From contig JADNRY010000021.1 in the NCBI GenBank assembly GCA_015501585.1, positions 248,001 to 312,000 of the forward strand: a DNA stretch of 64,000 nt. Direction: 5' to 3'. The notes beneath the pieces are model-generated. The model saw only the letters and a list, made by a program, of their open reading frames with translations. It ran no database searches and was not told the origin of the DNA. The translations under genes were made by a program, and so were the position numbers. Below are positions 38,489 to 50,675 of the stretch, piece by piece. Origin of the DNA: Rhodocollybia butyracea. Its lineage: Eukaryota; Basidiomycota; Agaricomycetes; Agaricales; Omphalotaceae. Position 1 is the first letter of the stretch, and each line of letters opens with the position of its first letter.

Positions 38489-38860
38489 TCTGTATCAATC
38501 CCAGGATGAATAGATGGACATGTGAGACGGCGGCGTATGGATTAAGACTTGATTCTACGCTAACCGACGCGCGGCAACGTCTCAGCTGGCCTCCCATACC
38601 TGGATGAAAAATTAATCAAACACTGAACTTTCTAATGGGCTTCTGACCTCATGTAGAAGATTAGATCGAATCACCGGCGAAAGGGAAAGGGGAGAGGGTC
38701 AAAAGCGGAACTGGAATGATGAGAGTAGCCAGGCCACACAGGCACGACGTCAATTATCACAAGTGAACTAGCCAGAAGAAAGGTGATTTTTGATATTTAA
38801 AATATACACTTGGCAGAAATACTTTGATATGAGGTATGAAAGGGTAAGGAAGGAAAAGAT

Positions 38861-40072
38861 TCACTGCGCTGTCTTGCAGTAGATTTTGTGCATGGGCCAT
38901 GCCTTTCGCTGACTATAGTGAGCGGAATCAATATCGAGCGGGAAGCTAGGTGAAACATCTTTACCATTCTTTTCCGCAATAAAACACCAATTTGCATCTT
39001 CCGCATTTTTGTAAATCCTTACCAGGACTGATCGACTCGCAGAAACCACATTGGTGAGGGTTTCTATGCTTCCACTGCGCAGAAACATCGGGTTTGGTTT
39101 CCTTTGACCCGACTACCTTATCCCGGACACTCGTAGCTGCACGTTTCTTAGGCGAAATGGACGAACCACCTTGTGCCACAACGTTATCGATTTTCTCGAG
39201 CTCGGAGACCAATAAGCTCGGGACAAAGTCGTCGGAAGTTACCTGCCATATGAGTGGTGTACAGGAAGGCAAGTCGACTTTGGTCAAAACGTCGGTAGTC
39301 AGCTTGAACTTCTGTTTCGGGGTAGTATAAGTTGCTCGGACCCTATGTAAATTAGTCTCTTTGAAATGATTATTTGAGTATGACATACTTACCAAGTAGG
39401 CTTGTTCCCCCAGTCCCAGTCGTGATGAAGATAAGTCAAGAGCGACATGAAACGATCCGCTTGATATTTTGTCATTGCATCGTAATCGTGGTGAGAGTAG
39501 TTGCCACAGTTGCAAGCCTCAGGAAAGATCATAACGATGAGGAAATGCGATATCGTGTCATCGCAGAAAACAAGGTCCCCCCAATCACTCTGGATGGATT
39601 TGAGTAAGGATATTCAGTGAAAGACTCCATTCGTACATACCGAACGTTTGGCTGACGATTTGACGATCTACGATTCAGTTAAACATCTTAGTACGCAAGA
39701 AGTTGGAATAAGAATGCCCACCTCATATCGATAAAGGATCGGAGTCCAATTATTCCTGTATACAACCTCCGGTTTCGTATCCTTGTTGTCATCACACCAT
39801 TGCGCTACTTCCTCGATGACTGCCTTGCGTGCAAAAAAGTCCAGTTTACTCAAATCCGTCGCGTTGTCTGGATGCCCGCGGAACTTCTGCGTAACATCGT
39901 TCATGAAGACACCGAGACCGGTGCACTGAGAAAGACGTTTCGTAGCGCAGGTTTCGGACCTGTTGACCATCATCATGGGCGAAAAACTGGATAGTATGGA
40001 TATCTTGGAGTTTTAGCCTACTGAAAGAACCTACTAAGGCAGTCTTGAAAATGCAGAGCCAAGAGCTTCCAT
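38861..40072 (-). CDS. MYND zinc-finger protein, 318 aa
   Basis: Six exons (40072-40035, 39986-39722, 39667-39641, 39589-39393, 39342-38965, 38912-38861) sum to 319 codons. A C-terminal MYND finger is complete: CGFC, then CGRC, YCGKEC (joined across the last intron) and HKIYC. The N-terminal about 190 residues (SDWGDLVFCDDTISHFLIV, CNCGNYSHHDYDAM) form an unassigned domain of the kind seen in many Agaricomycete MYND proteins. MYND fingers bind proline-rich peptides. The start ATG at 40072 was chosen because a 48-nt intron after 38 nt joins it in phase. Confidence 0.8.
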
Positions 40073-40616
40073 TGTAGAGGAACCTTGCTCCGGGAGGAGT
40101 AATGCCTATTATGAGGGAGTGAAGAAACGTATGGATCTTAATAAGAGAATGTCGCAAGTCTAATCTAAGCGAATATCTTATCTCACGGCGAAAAGTTTAC
40201 CACTGCCAGGAAGACGAAATTCCAATTTCATCAAGTCCAAGAACCAATTTGCTGTTTGCTGGCCAACTGCTTTAGGGACTGTCTATTTATACGTACGGGC
40301 GTTTGAGATATTATCACTGTCACATCGAAAGAACTGTCCAATATCTGGTCCACTAATGTACCTTTCCGTGACCTTGAAGAGACATCCGAGTCCAGTCAAA
40401 GAGGTGTTCCTCGGTCATCAGTTAGTTTTGCGGGGTGAAAGTCATTTCAGCACCAGAAAGAGCAATGGACAGGAAAAAACGAAACTGCGTCAGAACGAGA
40501 AACTGCAGGGATATATCCTTCGACGTCGACCTACAAATTAACCTCTGGTAATACACGATAATGATGAATACATACTACACCTGAATGGCAGAAAATAACG
40601 AATGTGTTGTGCGAAC
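40073..40616. other. Intergenic region upstream of the MYND gene and downstream of SNW1
   Basis: No supported coding sequence. It contains the MYND-gene promoter and the 3' end of SNW1. A 61-codon plus frame at 40356 has no recognisable features. Confidence 0.4.
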
Positions 40617-42585
40617 CTAGTCATCCTTTTCCGCGCGTTCTAGCGCTTGTCGTTTCCGTGCACCACTTCCACTAGAAGCGACATGAGAATAAGAACAAAA
40701 CTCGATACGGACCACTTACCCCGCAGAATCCAGCCCTCTTTTCTTACCAGTACTAGCCTCAGACAAGAACTGATTAACACCGAAGACATCCGACGTGTCT
40801 TTCTCAAATTGTACAGGACCTTCGCGGATTTCTTGAGAATCCGCGCCCTCAAACCCAACCTTGGGGACACCAAGGCTAAATCGGTCATTATCCAATGCTT
40901 TCCCAATACCCTCATCCGTCCCGCCTCCAAACGACTCCTCATTGCCCTGTTCGATGTTTCCGCGAGCTTTGTAGATAGCCGCGGCGGCAGTCGAACCATG
41001 GAACAAGGGCTTATCATATAGGTTGTAGGATTCGTCGGTACCAAAATCTGCTGACAGCGATTCCTGGTTGAATAGACGAGAATCGAGCATAGACTCTTTG
41101 GACATTGTAGGTTTGGCCAAACCAAGAGCGACCTTTTCAGAGATGTCTCGATTCTGCTGCCGTGCGAGCTGCTTGGCACGCTGCTCCTGACCCATGTTGC
41201 TCATTCTCATCTCCCGTTCACGCTCCCTCCTCTTTTCCTTTCTCATATCGTCACGGATCTTCCTAGCCTCCTCATCCTCTGCGCTATCCTCCGACTCCGA
41301 GCCACTGCCAGTATCGCTATCGCTTCCGTATGCAGCTAATGATGATTTCAGGGCAGCCTGAGAGGCGGCTGTGGGCTTTGAAACGATACCACTACGCTCA
41401 TCTCTAGCGCGTTGAGCAAGGACACGAAGGGTTTCTTCTTTTGTTGCCTTCTCTTTCTGGGCGAGTTTCTGCTGCATCAAGGATCGCTGTCGAACTTCTT
41501 CTCGTGCATGGCGGTCGGCAACAAATAAAGCCTCTGAGAATTTGGCGAAATTGTCGTTGATGTGTACCTAAAAACATGAGAGCGAGAATTACACATAATG
41601 AATCTACTCACATCTTGCAGACCTCGCCCATCAGCAGCCAGCCGTTTGTCTAAGGGAATGGTAAAACCCTTGTTATTTTTCCAGTTGGAGATACAGGGTG
41701 GAATCATCCACTCTTTCTGTTCGGCGGCTGTCGCTTTTCTCGGAGGACTGCGAAGAACTGGAGGTGGAGGACTGGGAGGTCCTCTAGGAATCTTCTTGTG
41801 CTTGAAACGAGGGGGTTCTAATGGATCCTCCACAATTTCTGACATTTTGATGATTCTCTGTTTAAGGCCATCTCCATTTTGTTGACCTGGTGTGTATCGG
41901 ATGAATGAAGTCTTTCCTTGACTGTCGGGAACGTTTTTTGGCTGGGCTGCCTTGATTTTACCAGTTACGAGCTTTTCAAGGGCGGCTCGGGTCTTTTCTG
42001 CAGTTTCTTGTACTTCTTCCTCCGACGGACGCTCCATTACCCGTGCCGAGTCGTCAATATCTTTGCGTTGTGCAAGAGGAACTAGGTCTTTGAATTGAGA
42101 CTGCACTATTTTACCGTGTCGTTGTCCTTGATGGGCGATAGCATCGTAACGAACATTGCCTTCACTGTCGACTTGAAGGGCGAGTGTGTTTCCAGAAGAA
42201 GCCTGTGATAATTTGTGAGCCATTCGTGACACATAAGCTTTTATTTACCTTTTTCCGACCCATCTCGAGAGGATATTGAGCTACATGGCATTCCGGATAA
42301 GCACCTCCATCGCCTGAAAGAAATTAGGACATTGAATGATGTTTTCAAATGCTTGTAGCGCACCGTAATCCTCAAGCTTTGAAGGTCTCCAGCCCATTCT
42401 TTGGCCGTAAGGAGGAACAGTAAACCGAGCAATAACTTGCTGTGAAGTAGGAGCTGGCTGAGCATACTCGGTGAAGTCGTCCTCGTCGTTCTCGATGGTA
42501 TGTAAAGGTTTGGGAAGAGCACTTCAAGAACATCAGAAAAGGACAAAGATGAACACAAAACAACTGACGCTGCGAGGGCACTCAT
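40617..42585 (-). CDS. PRP45: SNW1/SKIP/Prp45 splicing and transcription co-factor, 577 aa
   Basis: Six exons (42585-42569, 42521-42364, 42313-42249, 42202-41612, 41567-40720, 40671-40617) sum to 578 codons. The SNW domain core is intact: PPYGQRMGWRP, GDGGAYPECHVAQYPLEMG, then near residues 250-277 IPPCISNWKNNKGF and IPLDKRLAADGRG. It is followed by the charged helix with EEVRQRSLMQQKLAQKE. The C-terminal third is Ser/Glu-rich. The protein is a component of the activated spliceosome. Its start is 108 bp from the divergent SRP receptor gene, a likely shared promoter. This gene shows no frame problem even though its neighbour does. Confidence 0.96.
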
Positions 42586-42693
42586 GATGGTTCAATGACA
42601 AGTTATCAGCCCGAACACGTGAGTGAAAAGTCGGGTAAGGCGGTGGCACTGGTATAGCTTCTCTGACTTCTTTTTTATCTTTCTTCATCTACA

Positions 42694-45255
42694 ATGCTCG
42701 ACCATTGCTCAATATCTCATAAAGGTTCTTAATTTCTGTCACACTCCTCCACAAATTCCAACATTATCTTAGGAGGAATCGTTTTATGGTCTCGGTCATT
42801 CACTCCGGAGGCTTCCCAAATCACGTCTTCCGCGGCTTCTCCGGTCAATTCCCTCATAAGAGAAGCCTTGATTGAAAGCAGGAATACAAGCGAAAAATAC
42901 GAAAAGGACAGCTACGCTGTGAAATGGACGTTCGTGAACGATCTTGAGCTTATATTCGTTGTGCGTATCTGGTATGCCAATCATTTCTTTTACTCAGTTT
43001 TGGAAAATTAGGTTGCATATCAACGAATTCTCCAGCTTACATACGTAGACGAGCTTCTGGCAACTCTCAAATCTCTCTTTCTCAAACTATACCAACCAGT
43101 CCTTACGACGTTCGTTGCTTCTCTGCATGCTGGAAAGAACGCCAAAAATTCTGCTGCTGAAGTTGTTGCTTCTTCAAACTTTGCTTCTGCTTTCGAAGGC
43201 TGGGATAAATACTTCGACGCATTGTTAAAGAAATTCGAAGATAAAGCTGCTCAGGTATAGTGATATCTCCTACTCTCGGACCCTAGAGTTTCACAAATAT
43301 CTTAAGGAGCGTAAGTCTCGACTGCGAGGCCCTATTCATCCGCAGCCCGCTGTCGATCCTCCGCCTGTTTTGGATGAACAGAGTACAGGTAATATGATCT
43401 TGGTAACATTGAATTTTTCCGCTAACTGTCTGTAGAACCTTCACAGTCGGAAGATACTGCGCAGGACGAACAACAAATAGCCCGAAATGTCCACGCAATC
43501 AAAGCACGCTTGCGGGGTCGTGGACGACGACCCGGAAGACCAAACGTGCGGTCTATGGACTCGGGAAGCGGGAGAGATAGTATCCCTAATTCAGAGTGCG
43601 TCAGGTCATAACTTTTGTCTATCTCCGTCTCATCTCAGACCAGTACGGAAACTACCCCAAAGCGTAAAGCTACAAAGAAGGCTGGTCGCAAATGGGGAGA
43701 CGAAGCACCAACCGAGGCCGACATGGATTCTCTCAATTACAGTATCGAGAAATCCGATGCGAATGACATGGGCTCATCACAAGATTTGCAATCACTTGTC
43801 GATGAAACCTCTCTGGGCTCGCGCACCAAAGATGGATTGTACGAAGTCAAGGATTGGGAGTTTGACATTGACAATACAGTGTCTGAAGCACTCAAAGTAA
43901 CTGAAGTGCAGCCTGCTTCGACATCTGCCAGTTCTTTGGGAACCCTTGGCTCTTTCTTCTCGAGGCTTACAGGATCCAAAACACTTAGTGACGAGGACCT
44001 AAAACCCGTTCTGGATGCCATGAAACAACACCTTATGAAGAAAAATGTGGCAATGGAGATTGCTGATAAAGTTTGTGAAGGTGTAGGCGAAGGCTTGATT
44101 GGAAAGAAGGTCGGAGGTTTCCAGAGTAAGACCGCCCCTTCCACGTAGTTCATCATATCTAACTTTCTTACAGCCACGAATAGCGCCGTTCGAATGGCAC
44201 TCTCAACGTCTTTGACAAGGATTTTGACTCCAAGAACCTCTACGGATTTGCTGCTATCTATAAGAACCAAATTATCATCTCCCTTACATCGACACAACAG
44301 CGTGTGCCTTATTCGATGACATTTGTCGGTGTCAACGGTGTGGGCAAGAGCACCAACTTGTCTAAAGTCTGCTTCTGGCTCATTCAAAATGGTCTTCGAG
44401 TCCTTATAGCCGCATGTGATACGTTTAGAAGTGGTGCTGTCGAACAACTCAGAGTGCATGTTCGGAATCTCAGCATGTTAGGAGTTGATGGTGCTGGTGA
44501 CAGCAAAGGTCGAGTAGAGCTTTTCGAGCGTGGGTATGGCAAGGACGCTGCGGGTATCGCTAGGGAAGCCATCTCCTATGGTAAGAATCTATCTACCGTT
44601 TTCACGGATAATGATCCCAAAGTTGTGTATAGCTCGCGATAACGATTTTGACGTCGTGTTGATTGATACGGCCGGACGTATGCAAGACAACGAAGTGAGT
44701 GATTTTTACAAATCTAGGTGAAAGTGAACTAAGATGTTATTAGCCTCTCATGCGTGCACTCGCAAAGGTACCTCTTTTTTTGTATAAATTTGATCATCGT
44801 GCGATTCTCCCTATAACCTCGTTGCTAGCTCGTCTCGGTTAACAACCCCGACAAGATCATTTTCGTCGGTGAAGCTCTTGTTGGAAACGAAGCAGTTGAT
44901 CAACTAAAAAAATTCGATCGTGCGTTGCGAGATTTCTCTGCTGGCAGTGGAACGAAAGAAAGGGGCATCGATGGTATGTTGGTCACAAAGTGGGATACCG
45001 TAGATGACAAGGTACGATCCATTCATTCATCTGAGGACGGGATTTTTGGTTTTCAGTCTGGCTCATTGGTTTCCAAGGTCGGAGCGGCGTTGTCGATGAC
45101 CTACGTTACTGGACAACCCATTATATTTGTTGGGTGTGGTCAGGTAAGGATCATCCTGCAAGTTTATCGACGCCACTAATTCGCCTACTCAGACTTATAC
45201 TGACCTACGACAATTGAGAGTATCAAATGTTGTAGAAGCTATACTCAGCGATTAG
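42694..45255 (+). CDS. SRP101: Signal recognition particle receptor subunit alpha, one frameshift
   Basis: Twelve exons encode the SRP-receptor GTPase that docks ribosome-nascent-chain complexes at the ER. The N-terminal SRX-type domain (HKGGIVLWSRSFTPE, about 1-150) binds the beta subunit. A basic linker (GRGRRPGRP) and the NG GTPase domain follow: G1 FVGVNGVGKSTNL, ACDTFRSGAVEQLRVH, LIDTAGRMQDNE, VTKWD and GQPIIFVGCGQTYTDL. Exons sum to 2,000 nt, one short of 667 codons. The break lies at about 44281-44300: the frame giving TRILTPRTSTDLLLSIRTKL runs to a stop, while the frame giving PYSMTFVGVNG starts one base off. No intron fits there. With one base restored the protein would be 666 aa. 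Confidence 0.92.
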
Positions 45256-46035
45256 TCGTGTGTATCTGTGAAATCTTAGTGTATCAGATCTAAGTATTGT
45301 ATTATTTCTTTTGCTTAATTTACGTCCAGTTTCTTTGCGCTTGCGCTTTGTGTGTCAAACCTCGTTGCGGATTGGTGAGCGTTGACGCTGGATAAGAATG
45401 AACAGAAAACTTACATTGCTCTCAAGAGACCTCTCAACATGTGAATCAACCTTGGTCCTGGATCAGCTTGAGGACTGTTTGAAAGCTTCATGTAAGTATT
45501 GACCTTCAAAGTTTCGTCCCGTGTGGAGTGACACAGTCCGCATGACTACAGCTTCCTTTTTAGTCGAACAATAAGCCAAGATTGAATGGGACCGATTGAA
45601 TGAGACCGTGGGACATTCCTCGCATCTTCCAGTTATTACCCCTTTTAGATTGTGTCGACGCGTTCTGGGAACAAGGACAAACGCGAATACTAACCCTTTG
45701 ACCGTCTACACTAATATGAAAACATTCTTAAAATGGTCGAGGACGCGTCGCTGTGTTGACTTACTATCGCCTTCGTGAAATAACACCCTGTGGACCGCGA
45801 TCAAAAAGAATTTCTTTGTGAAAGCTGCAGTCTAGTACGTCCTTTCTTTTACAACGTGTCCGAGGATTAAACATACCACCACAAAGACTTTTCTTTGATA
45901 TATCTCTCGTGGCTGGTTTCCACATCTAAGATCGTTTACACTTCCTCTTCCACCACCACTAACACCTACGAATTCAACGCTTCCACTACGACTACCACCG
46001 ACACGAGCTAGTCTACACCACATCCGATAGACAGG
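45256..46035. other. Intergenic region, no gene seen
   Basis: This lies between SRP receptor alpha and the HMG-box gene. No conserved frame. The last about 120 bp before 46036 are C/T/A-rich (CACCACCACT-type), like a basidiomycete 5' UTR. Confidence 0.4.
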
Positions 46036-47788
46036 ATGAGTACACCTGCCTTTGACACTGTGGTGAATATGTCGTCGCCGTTACCTTTGTCCGTTGATGA
46101 CCACTCTCCACATTTCGTCTTTGACGGCCCACCTGGTGTCTTGCCTTCTTCTCTTCCTTACCCAGACCCATCCTACCTTAGCATTCCTCCGGAACGAAAG
46201 AAGAAATCTCACGCACGAAAACAGCCCCCGGGCATATTCCTCGTCCTCGAAATGCTTTCATCCTCTTTCGATGTGACTTTGTTCGCCAAAAGAAGGTCCC
46301 GGGCCACGTCGAGGCGAATCATCAAAACATTTCCCGTATCGTCGGTTCTGTCTGGAGGAACATGAGCACCAGCCAGAAAGCTCCATGGATCGAGATGGCC
46401 GACATGGAAAAGAAGAACCATGCCAAGGCCCATCCAGGATACAAATATCATCCTGGAAGTGAAGGCCGAGGGAAAGGCACACGGGCAAGGAGCTCTCCCA
46501 GTCGCCTGCGGATTCTTCTAGTCGTATGGCACTTGAACCCTCTGTGCGCGCTGAGTGGACCCGTCTCCTTCGTGCACCCCTCCCCTTATTCCTTTGAGAC
46601 GTTCCTCCTCGTGCCCTCCTCCAGGAGCACTTCCGGTTCCGAACACAACCTCTTTCGGCCTACCCCAGATCGATACGCTGGGTATCTCTGCTCCGTTAGT
46701 GACAAGGGACGACCTCGCTCGTCGTCCTAGTCGTACAGTGATGTATCAATCTAATATGCTACAAAACTTTTTCATCAACCCTCCAATGCATTCTGCCCCA
46801 CCCGCATTGTATTCTGTTGACACGCCTGATTTCCTGTGGACGTCTGATCCAGGAAGTGGAGCCCCGTTGACGTCTGGGCCATACACTATCGCACCTCCAG
46901 GCGATGCTCCAGGTTGGGATGCTGCGCCGACGAAGCCAGATGCTAGTTATGCATGGTCTGACGCAGTCTTGGGCGCACATGTGGGAATATCGAGGTAAAA
47001 TATTTGTTCTTTTAAGCAAGTATGATCTTCTCACTCGTTACTTGTTCTCTAGTCGTACAATTTTGGTTCGAGCTTTCCTCCGAATGGAGTATTGGTCCCG
47101 GACGGCCTACATTCACAAATCCATTCGATTCTGCGCATTCGATGAATGAATCTCTCGCGTGGAACTTTGATCCTTCTTCAGTACCAGAATCGATCGATAT
47201 GCATGCGGGTCCTACTGGCTTACCCCCAGTGCCTTTTCCTCCGCTGATCACACTCAACCACCCAATCGTGCTGAAGTAGTTACAGTGGAGGATCTTGGTG
47301 ATCTTCTCCGATCTCGAATGTCCTTGGTCAAAGGTGACCAGATATTTCCGGATATAGCCAAGGCTGAACGACACTCCCCGCTACTTTCTGAAGCTCAAGA
47401 AGAAAAGCCGATGATACAAGATGATAGAATGATTTATTCTACTTACCAGGAGAGCCTCCACGCTCTCGCTTACCCTGCAGGTCCAGAACGCGCTGGAGAT
47501 CTGTTTCACGGACTTCCCGATGAGAAACAGCAGAACCTGGGTAGTAAAGGGGGTTTTCTTGTTGATTATTTGGAAGACCACTCAGGTGGTCATTATCCAG
47601 TAGTTAACCAAGCTCAGGGTCAGTTCAGGTCGAAGAATGAAGGGCCTTCGACCGCATCTTTTCTGGCTAACATGCCACCATTATCTTTCATTGCCTCGTC
47701 GTCATCACTTCCTACCTCCAGTCTACCTGGAGGAACTCAGATGCCTGAAATATGGCGTACGGAGGGCGGCTTTTCAAAAGAGGGTTGA
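46036..47788 (+). CDS. HMG-box transcription regulator (mating/pheromone-response class), reading frame broken
   Basis: The DNA-binding HMG box lies at about 46229-46450: HIPRPRNAFILFRCDFVRQ, ANHQNISRIVGSVWRNMS, APWIEMADMEKKNHAKAHPG and YKYHPG. HIPRPRNAFILFR is typical of the MATA_HMG class of fungal mating and pheromone-response regulators. The start at 46036 leads in frame to ARKQPPG. A C5 run at 46225-46229 then puts the box in another frame; C6 would join them. Downstream, Pro/Ser-rich segments continue in alternating frames: SPADSSSRMALEPS, GALPVPNTTSFG, PTFTNPFDSAHSMNESLAWNF, VTVEDLGDLLRSRMS and PGGTQMPEIWRTEGGFS. I count at least five switches and one probable intron at 46995-47053. 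It is either a real gene with base-level errors or a young pseudogene. The end is uncertain. Confidence 0.65.
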
Positions 47789-48320
47789 CCGAATCCTCGC
47801 GGACGTTGGGCTCCGAATCAAAAGAAAGAGCGTACTTACGGACGACCAAGGATATTTGACGCGCTCAGTACTAAGTACTGGGACATCGCAGGGCATCGCT
47901 AACAATCTGTCATGAATAAATTATCAGAATCAAGGAGGCCGGTCAATGCAGGATTGCGAGGGTAGTGGGCGGCAGTTAGAGACAGTTCACTGGCCCCATA
48001 CTCCACTTAAAGTTCCTACTATAGCCATAATTGATTTAGAGCGCCGATGCACTTCTTCCATGTAACATACACACATGATGATACCAATTCAATTCAAACG
48101 AATATTTATATGTACTATAATACTTATTCCTGTGTATTCCACCGCTGACATTTCAAAATCGCTCCCGCTTGCAACCAAATGCAAATGCGCCATCATAGTG
48201 GCACTACGTTGCTGAGTTTCTCAGGGAAAGGATATGGATAGTTTCCCGGTGTGAACAAGGGAGGCGGCGTGTTGGCGTATTGTAGGTTCATCGATGGACG
48301 TCCAGCCTGAGTGAGCTCAG
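47789..48320. other. Intergenic region
   Basis: Nothing coding is recognised apart from a possible continuation of the HMG-box gene to about 47915. Sequence at 48090-48130 is AT-rich. Confidence 0.3.
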
Positions 48321-49040
48321 TCATCGAGTTGAATGAATCCGCCCTGGCCTGGCAGAGTCAAGTGGGGCACAGGCGAAGAAGCCATTGACGGTGCGACTGC
48401 GCTTCTACCTGACATGAACTCAGCAGAGGGAGCAGTATGGTATCTTCGTCGGCGTCGCATGTAAATGAGCACCAGTCCTATGAGAGCAAGGAGACTAACT
48501 CCCCCGATTACGCCTCTACAATAGCACCTAGATTGGTACTGTTCCGCGAAAGAGACGAGGAACCATTGACAGGTAAGGGTGCAGAAGTAGAAGTTGCGGC
48601 AGCTGAGGAAGTGTCTACCGCGGACGCTGAGGGAGTGCTTCCTGCAAACGGCGAGAAAGTGCTTGTTGCAAACGCTGAAGAAGCGTTTACTGCGGATGCT
48701 GAAGGTAGTATTGGGGGAAATGGCGTGGTAGTGGAGGCGTTACTACCGGTACTCAGTATGGTAGGTGTCGAGGTGGTGGATGGAGAGTGGTGTCATCGGC
48801 AGAGGAGGTATTGGAACTCGAGGAAGACTCGGCTGTAGTCGAACTAACGGACGAGGTGTCAACGGTAGAGGAGGAGGCTGGGGGAGGAATGGACGAGTCA
48901 GCAGTAGCGGAGGAGGTATCGGAGGGGACAGTGGAATCCGAGATAGAAGAGGTAGTGGTAGTGGTTGTTTGTGAGCTTCCAGATTTTTGTGGATTATGAG
49001 AATGGTTGGAGTTGGAGTTGGGGTTGGAGTTGGAGGGCAT
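48321..49040 (-). CDS. Ser/Thr-rich single-pass membrane protein, model incomplete
   Basis: Reading the minus strand, a long Ser/Thr/Pro region (ATG at 49040, QTTTTTTSSISDSTVPSD and further S/T stretches) continues in a second frame (STPTILSTGSNAS). Probably across an intron ending at about 48514, it leads to a hydrophobic helix (GGVSLLALIGLVLIYM), a basic stop-transfer cluster RRRRRYHT and the C-terminal LPGQGGFIQLDD, stop 48321-48323. The layout resembles fungal Wsc/Mid2-like surface sensors or mucin-like proteins common in Agaricomycetes. The N-terminal signal sequence may lie in an upstream exon near 49150-49200 (SPFLLSLFSVLVASICL). At least one frame switch near 48785 prevents a clean model. 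Confidence 0.4.
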
Positions 49041-49346
49041 TCTCTATAAACCTGAAATTTAGTATACGCCAGATGACATACACCAAGAATTGCTTACCAC
49101 TTGGGTTCTACGGGTGAGAGATAGCTCACATGGAACTCTTAAACAGATTGATGCGACCAGCACAGAAAAGAGTGAAAGCAAGAAAGGACTACGATCATCG
49201 ATCAAGTACTGTATTGGGCGCTTAATAATTGACAGATTGATTGGATCAAGATTTTCTGATGGCATGATTATGCCACGCTCAGCTCGGCACACAAAGCCGA
49301 AATATCTTCTCAAGGAAACAACATGAGCTCATAAGTCACACTGTTC

Positions 49347-50414
49347 ATGAACTTTCGTGCTTTCTCTTCTTCCGCACGACGAGCGATGCAGATCGTCCCT
49401 GTCCCTGTCCGCGCAGACAACTATGCCTACTTGCTTATTGATGAAGCCTCAAAGAAAGCTGCTGCAGTAGACCCCTTCGATGTGCCAACTGTTGTAGCTG
49501 CTGCTGAGAGACTCGGTGAATATCTTGTATCTAATGTATGTACGGTACTCACCACACGTAAATTTTAGGCGTTCAGCTAGTTGCGGGGATTACTACGCAC
49601 ATCACCTTGATCACAGCGGAGGAAACAAGGTAAGTATCTCGTCGTAGTCCACTATCACCTTATCTGAATTATGTATAGGATTTCGTATGTATTTCCTCTG
49701 TTGGTTAGTTGCACGCTACATATACATGTGATTAGGCGTCCAAATTCCCCGATGCACCATCTATGGAGGTAGCGACAAGATACCGCACTGACCAAGCTGG
49801 TAAAGGATAAAGACGAATTTAAGATTGGTGATATCAATATCAAGTGCGTTCGTCGTTCAATTGATCGAATTTCTTCTCAATACGCTATCATAGATGTTTA
49901 GCGACACCATGTCATACACAAGACTCTATCTGTTATCATGTAACGGATGCTGTCGGCCGGAAGCATCCAGGAGGCGTCTTTACTGGTGACACTCTCTTCA
50001 TAGGCGGTTGCGGTCGATTCTTTGAAGGAGTCGGTGCAGAAATGGACGCTGCACTTACATACCTAGGCACTCTACCCGACAAAACCCTCGTCTACAATGG
50101 CCATGAGTACACTCAGGGAAACGTTGCTTTCGGCAAGACCGTCGAGCCAGAGAACAAGGCTGTTGGTAAACTTGAAGAGTTGGCTAGAACAAACGAGATT
50201 ACGACTGGTATGACAACTATCGGCGATGAGAAGGAATGGAATGTATTCATGCGATTAGGTAGCACCGCAGTAAGGTGAGCCTTGAACCAACTTTGGTTTA
50301 TTTTAATTTTGTTCTGACTCTTGTGCTAGAAACTCTGTCAACGCTACCGCTGATACCCCAACAAACGAAGTCATGGACGCGCTTAGAGCTAAGAAGGACA
50401 ATTTCAGAGGGTAG
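49347..50414 (+). CDS. GLO2: Glyoxalase II (hydroxyacylglutathione hydrolase), three single-base losses
   Basis: Six exons (49347-49515, 49569-49629, 49679-49684, 49736-49843, 49894-50274, 50330-50414) encode a metallo-beta-lactamase-fold enzyme that hydrolyses S-lactoylglutathione. The N-terminus MNFRAFSSSARRAM could be a mitochondrial presequence; QIVPVPVRADNYAYL starts the conserved part. C-terminal landmarks are CLATPCHTQDS, GVFTGDTLFIGGCGRFFEG and YNGHEYTQGNVAF. The metal-binding THxHxDH motif is encoded only if one C is restored at 49600/49601. Two further missing bases lie near 49757 (before IYGGSD) and 49785 (within KIPALTKL). The frame is consistent again from exon 5. Restored length is about 270 aa. 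Exon 3 is 6 nt (Asp-Phe). Confidence 0.9.
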
Positions 50415-50675
50415 GCGTCAGTACTTGTCGTCCCTCATTATATTTTGGATGAATCGCATGTAGGCCCAAGCTCTAAACAAATATGATATGTACTATCGAA
50501 GTTCAGAATCCTGTTGTAATTTTGGGTTTTTATTGACGCGATCTCACATCTTCTCAAGGTTCGTCCATCCGGCAAATGTAGTATACAAAGAAGTAGGTAA
50601 AAGAAACACGAATTGGAAGATGCTGCATACGCAATTAATTTACTCCGGTACGATTCAGAAGATCCTAATAAGATA

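Noticed and set aside
49059..49313. 84-codon minus frame with a hydrophobic stretch as an independent gene
   Set aside because: It may be the signal-peptide exon of the Ser/Thr-rich protein, but the phase of the following intron does not match the Ser-rich frame, so I did not annotate it separately.
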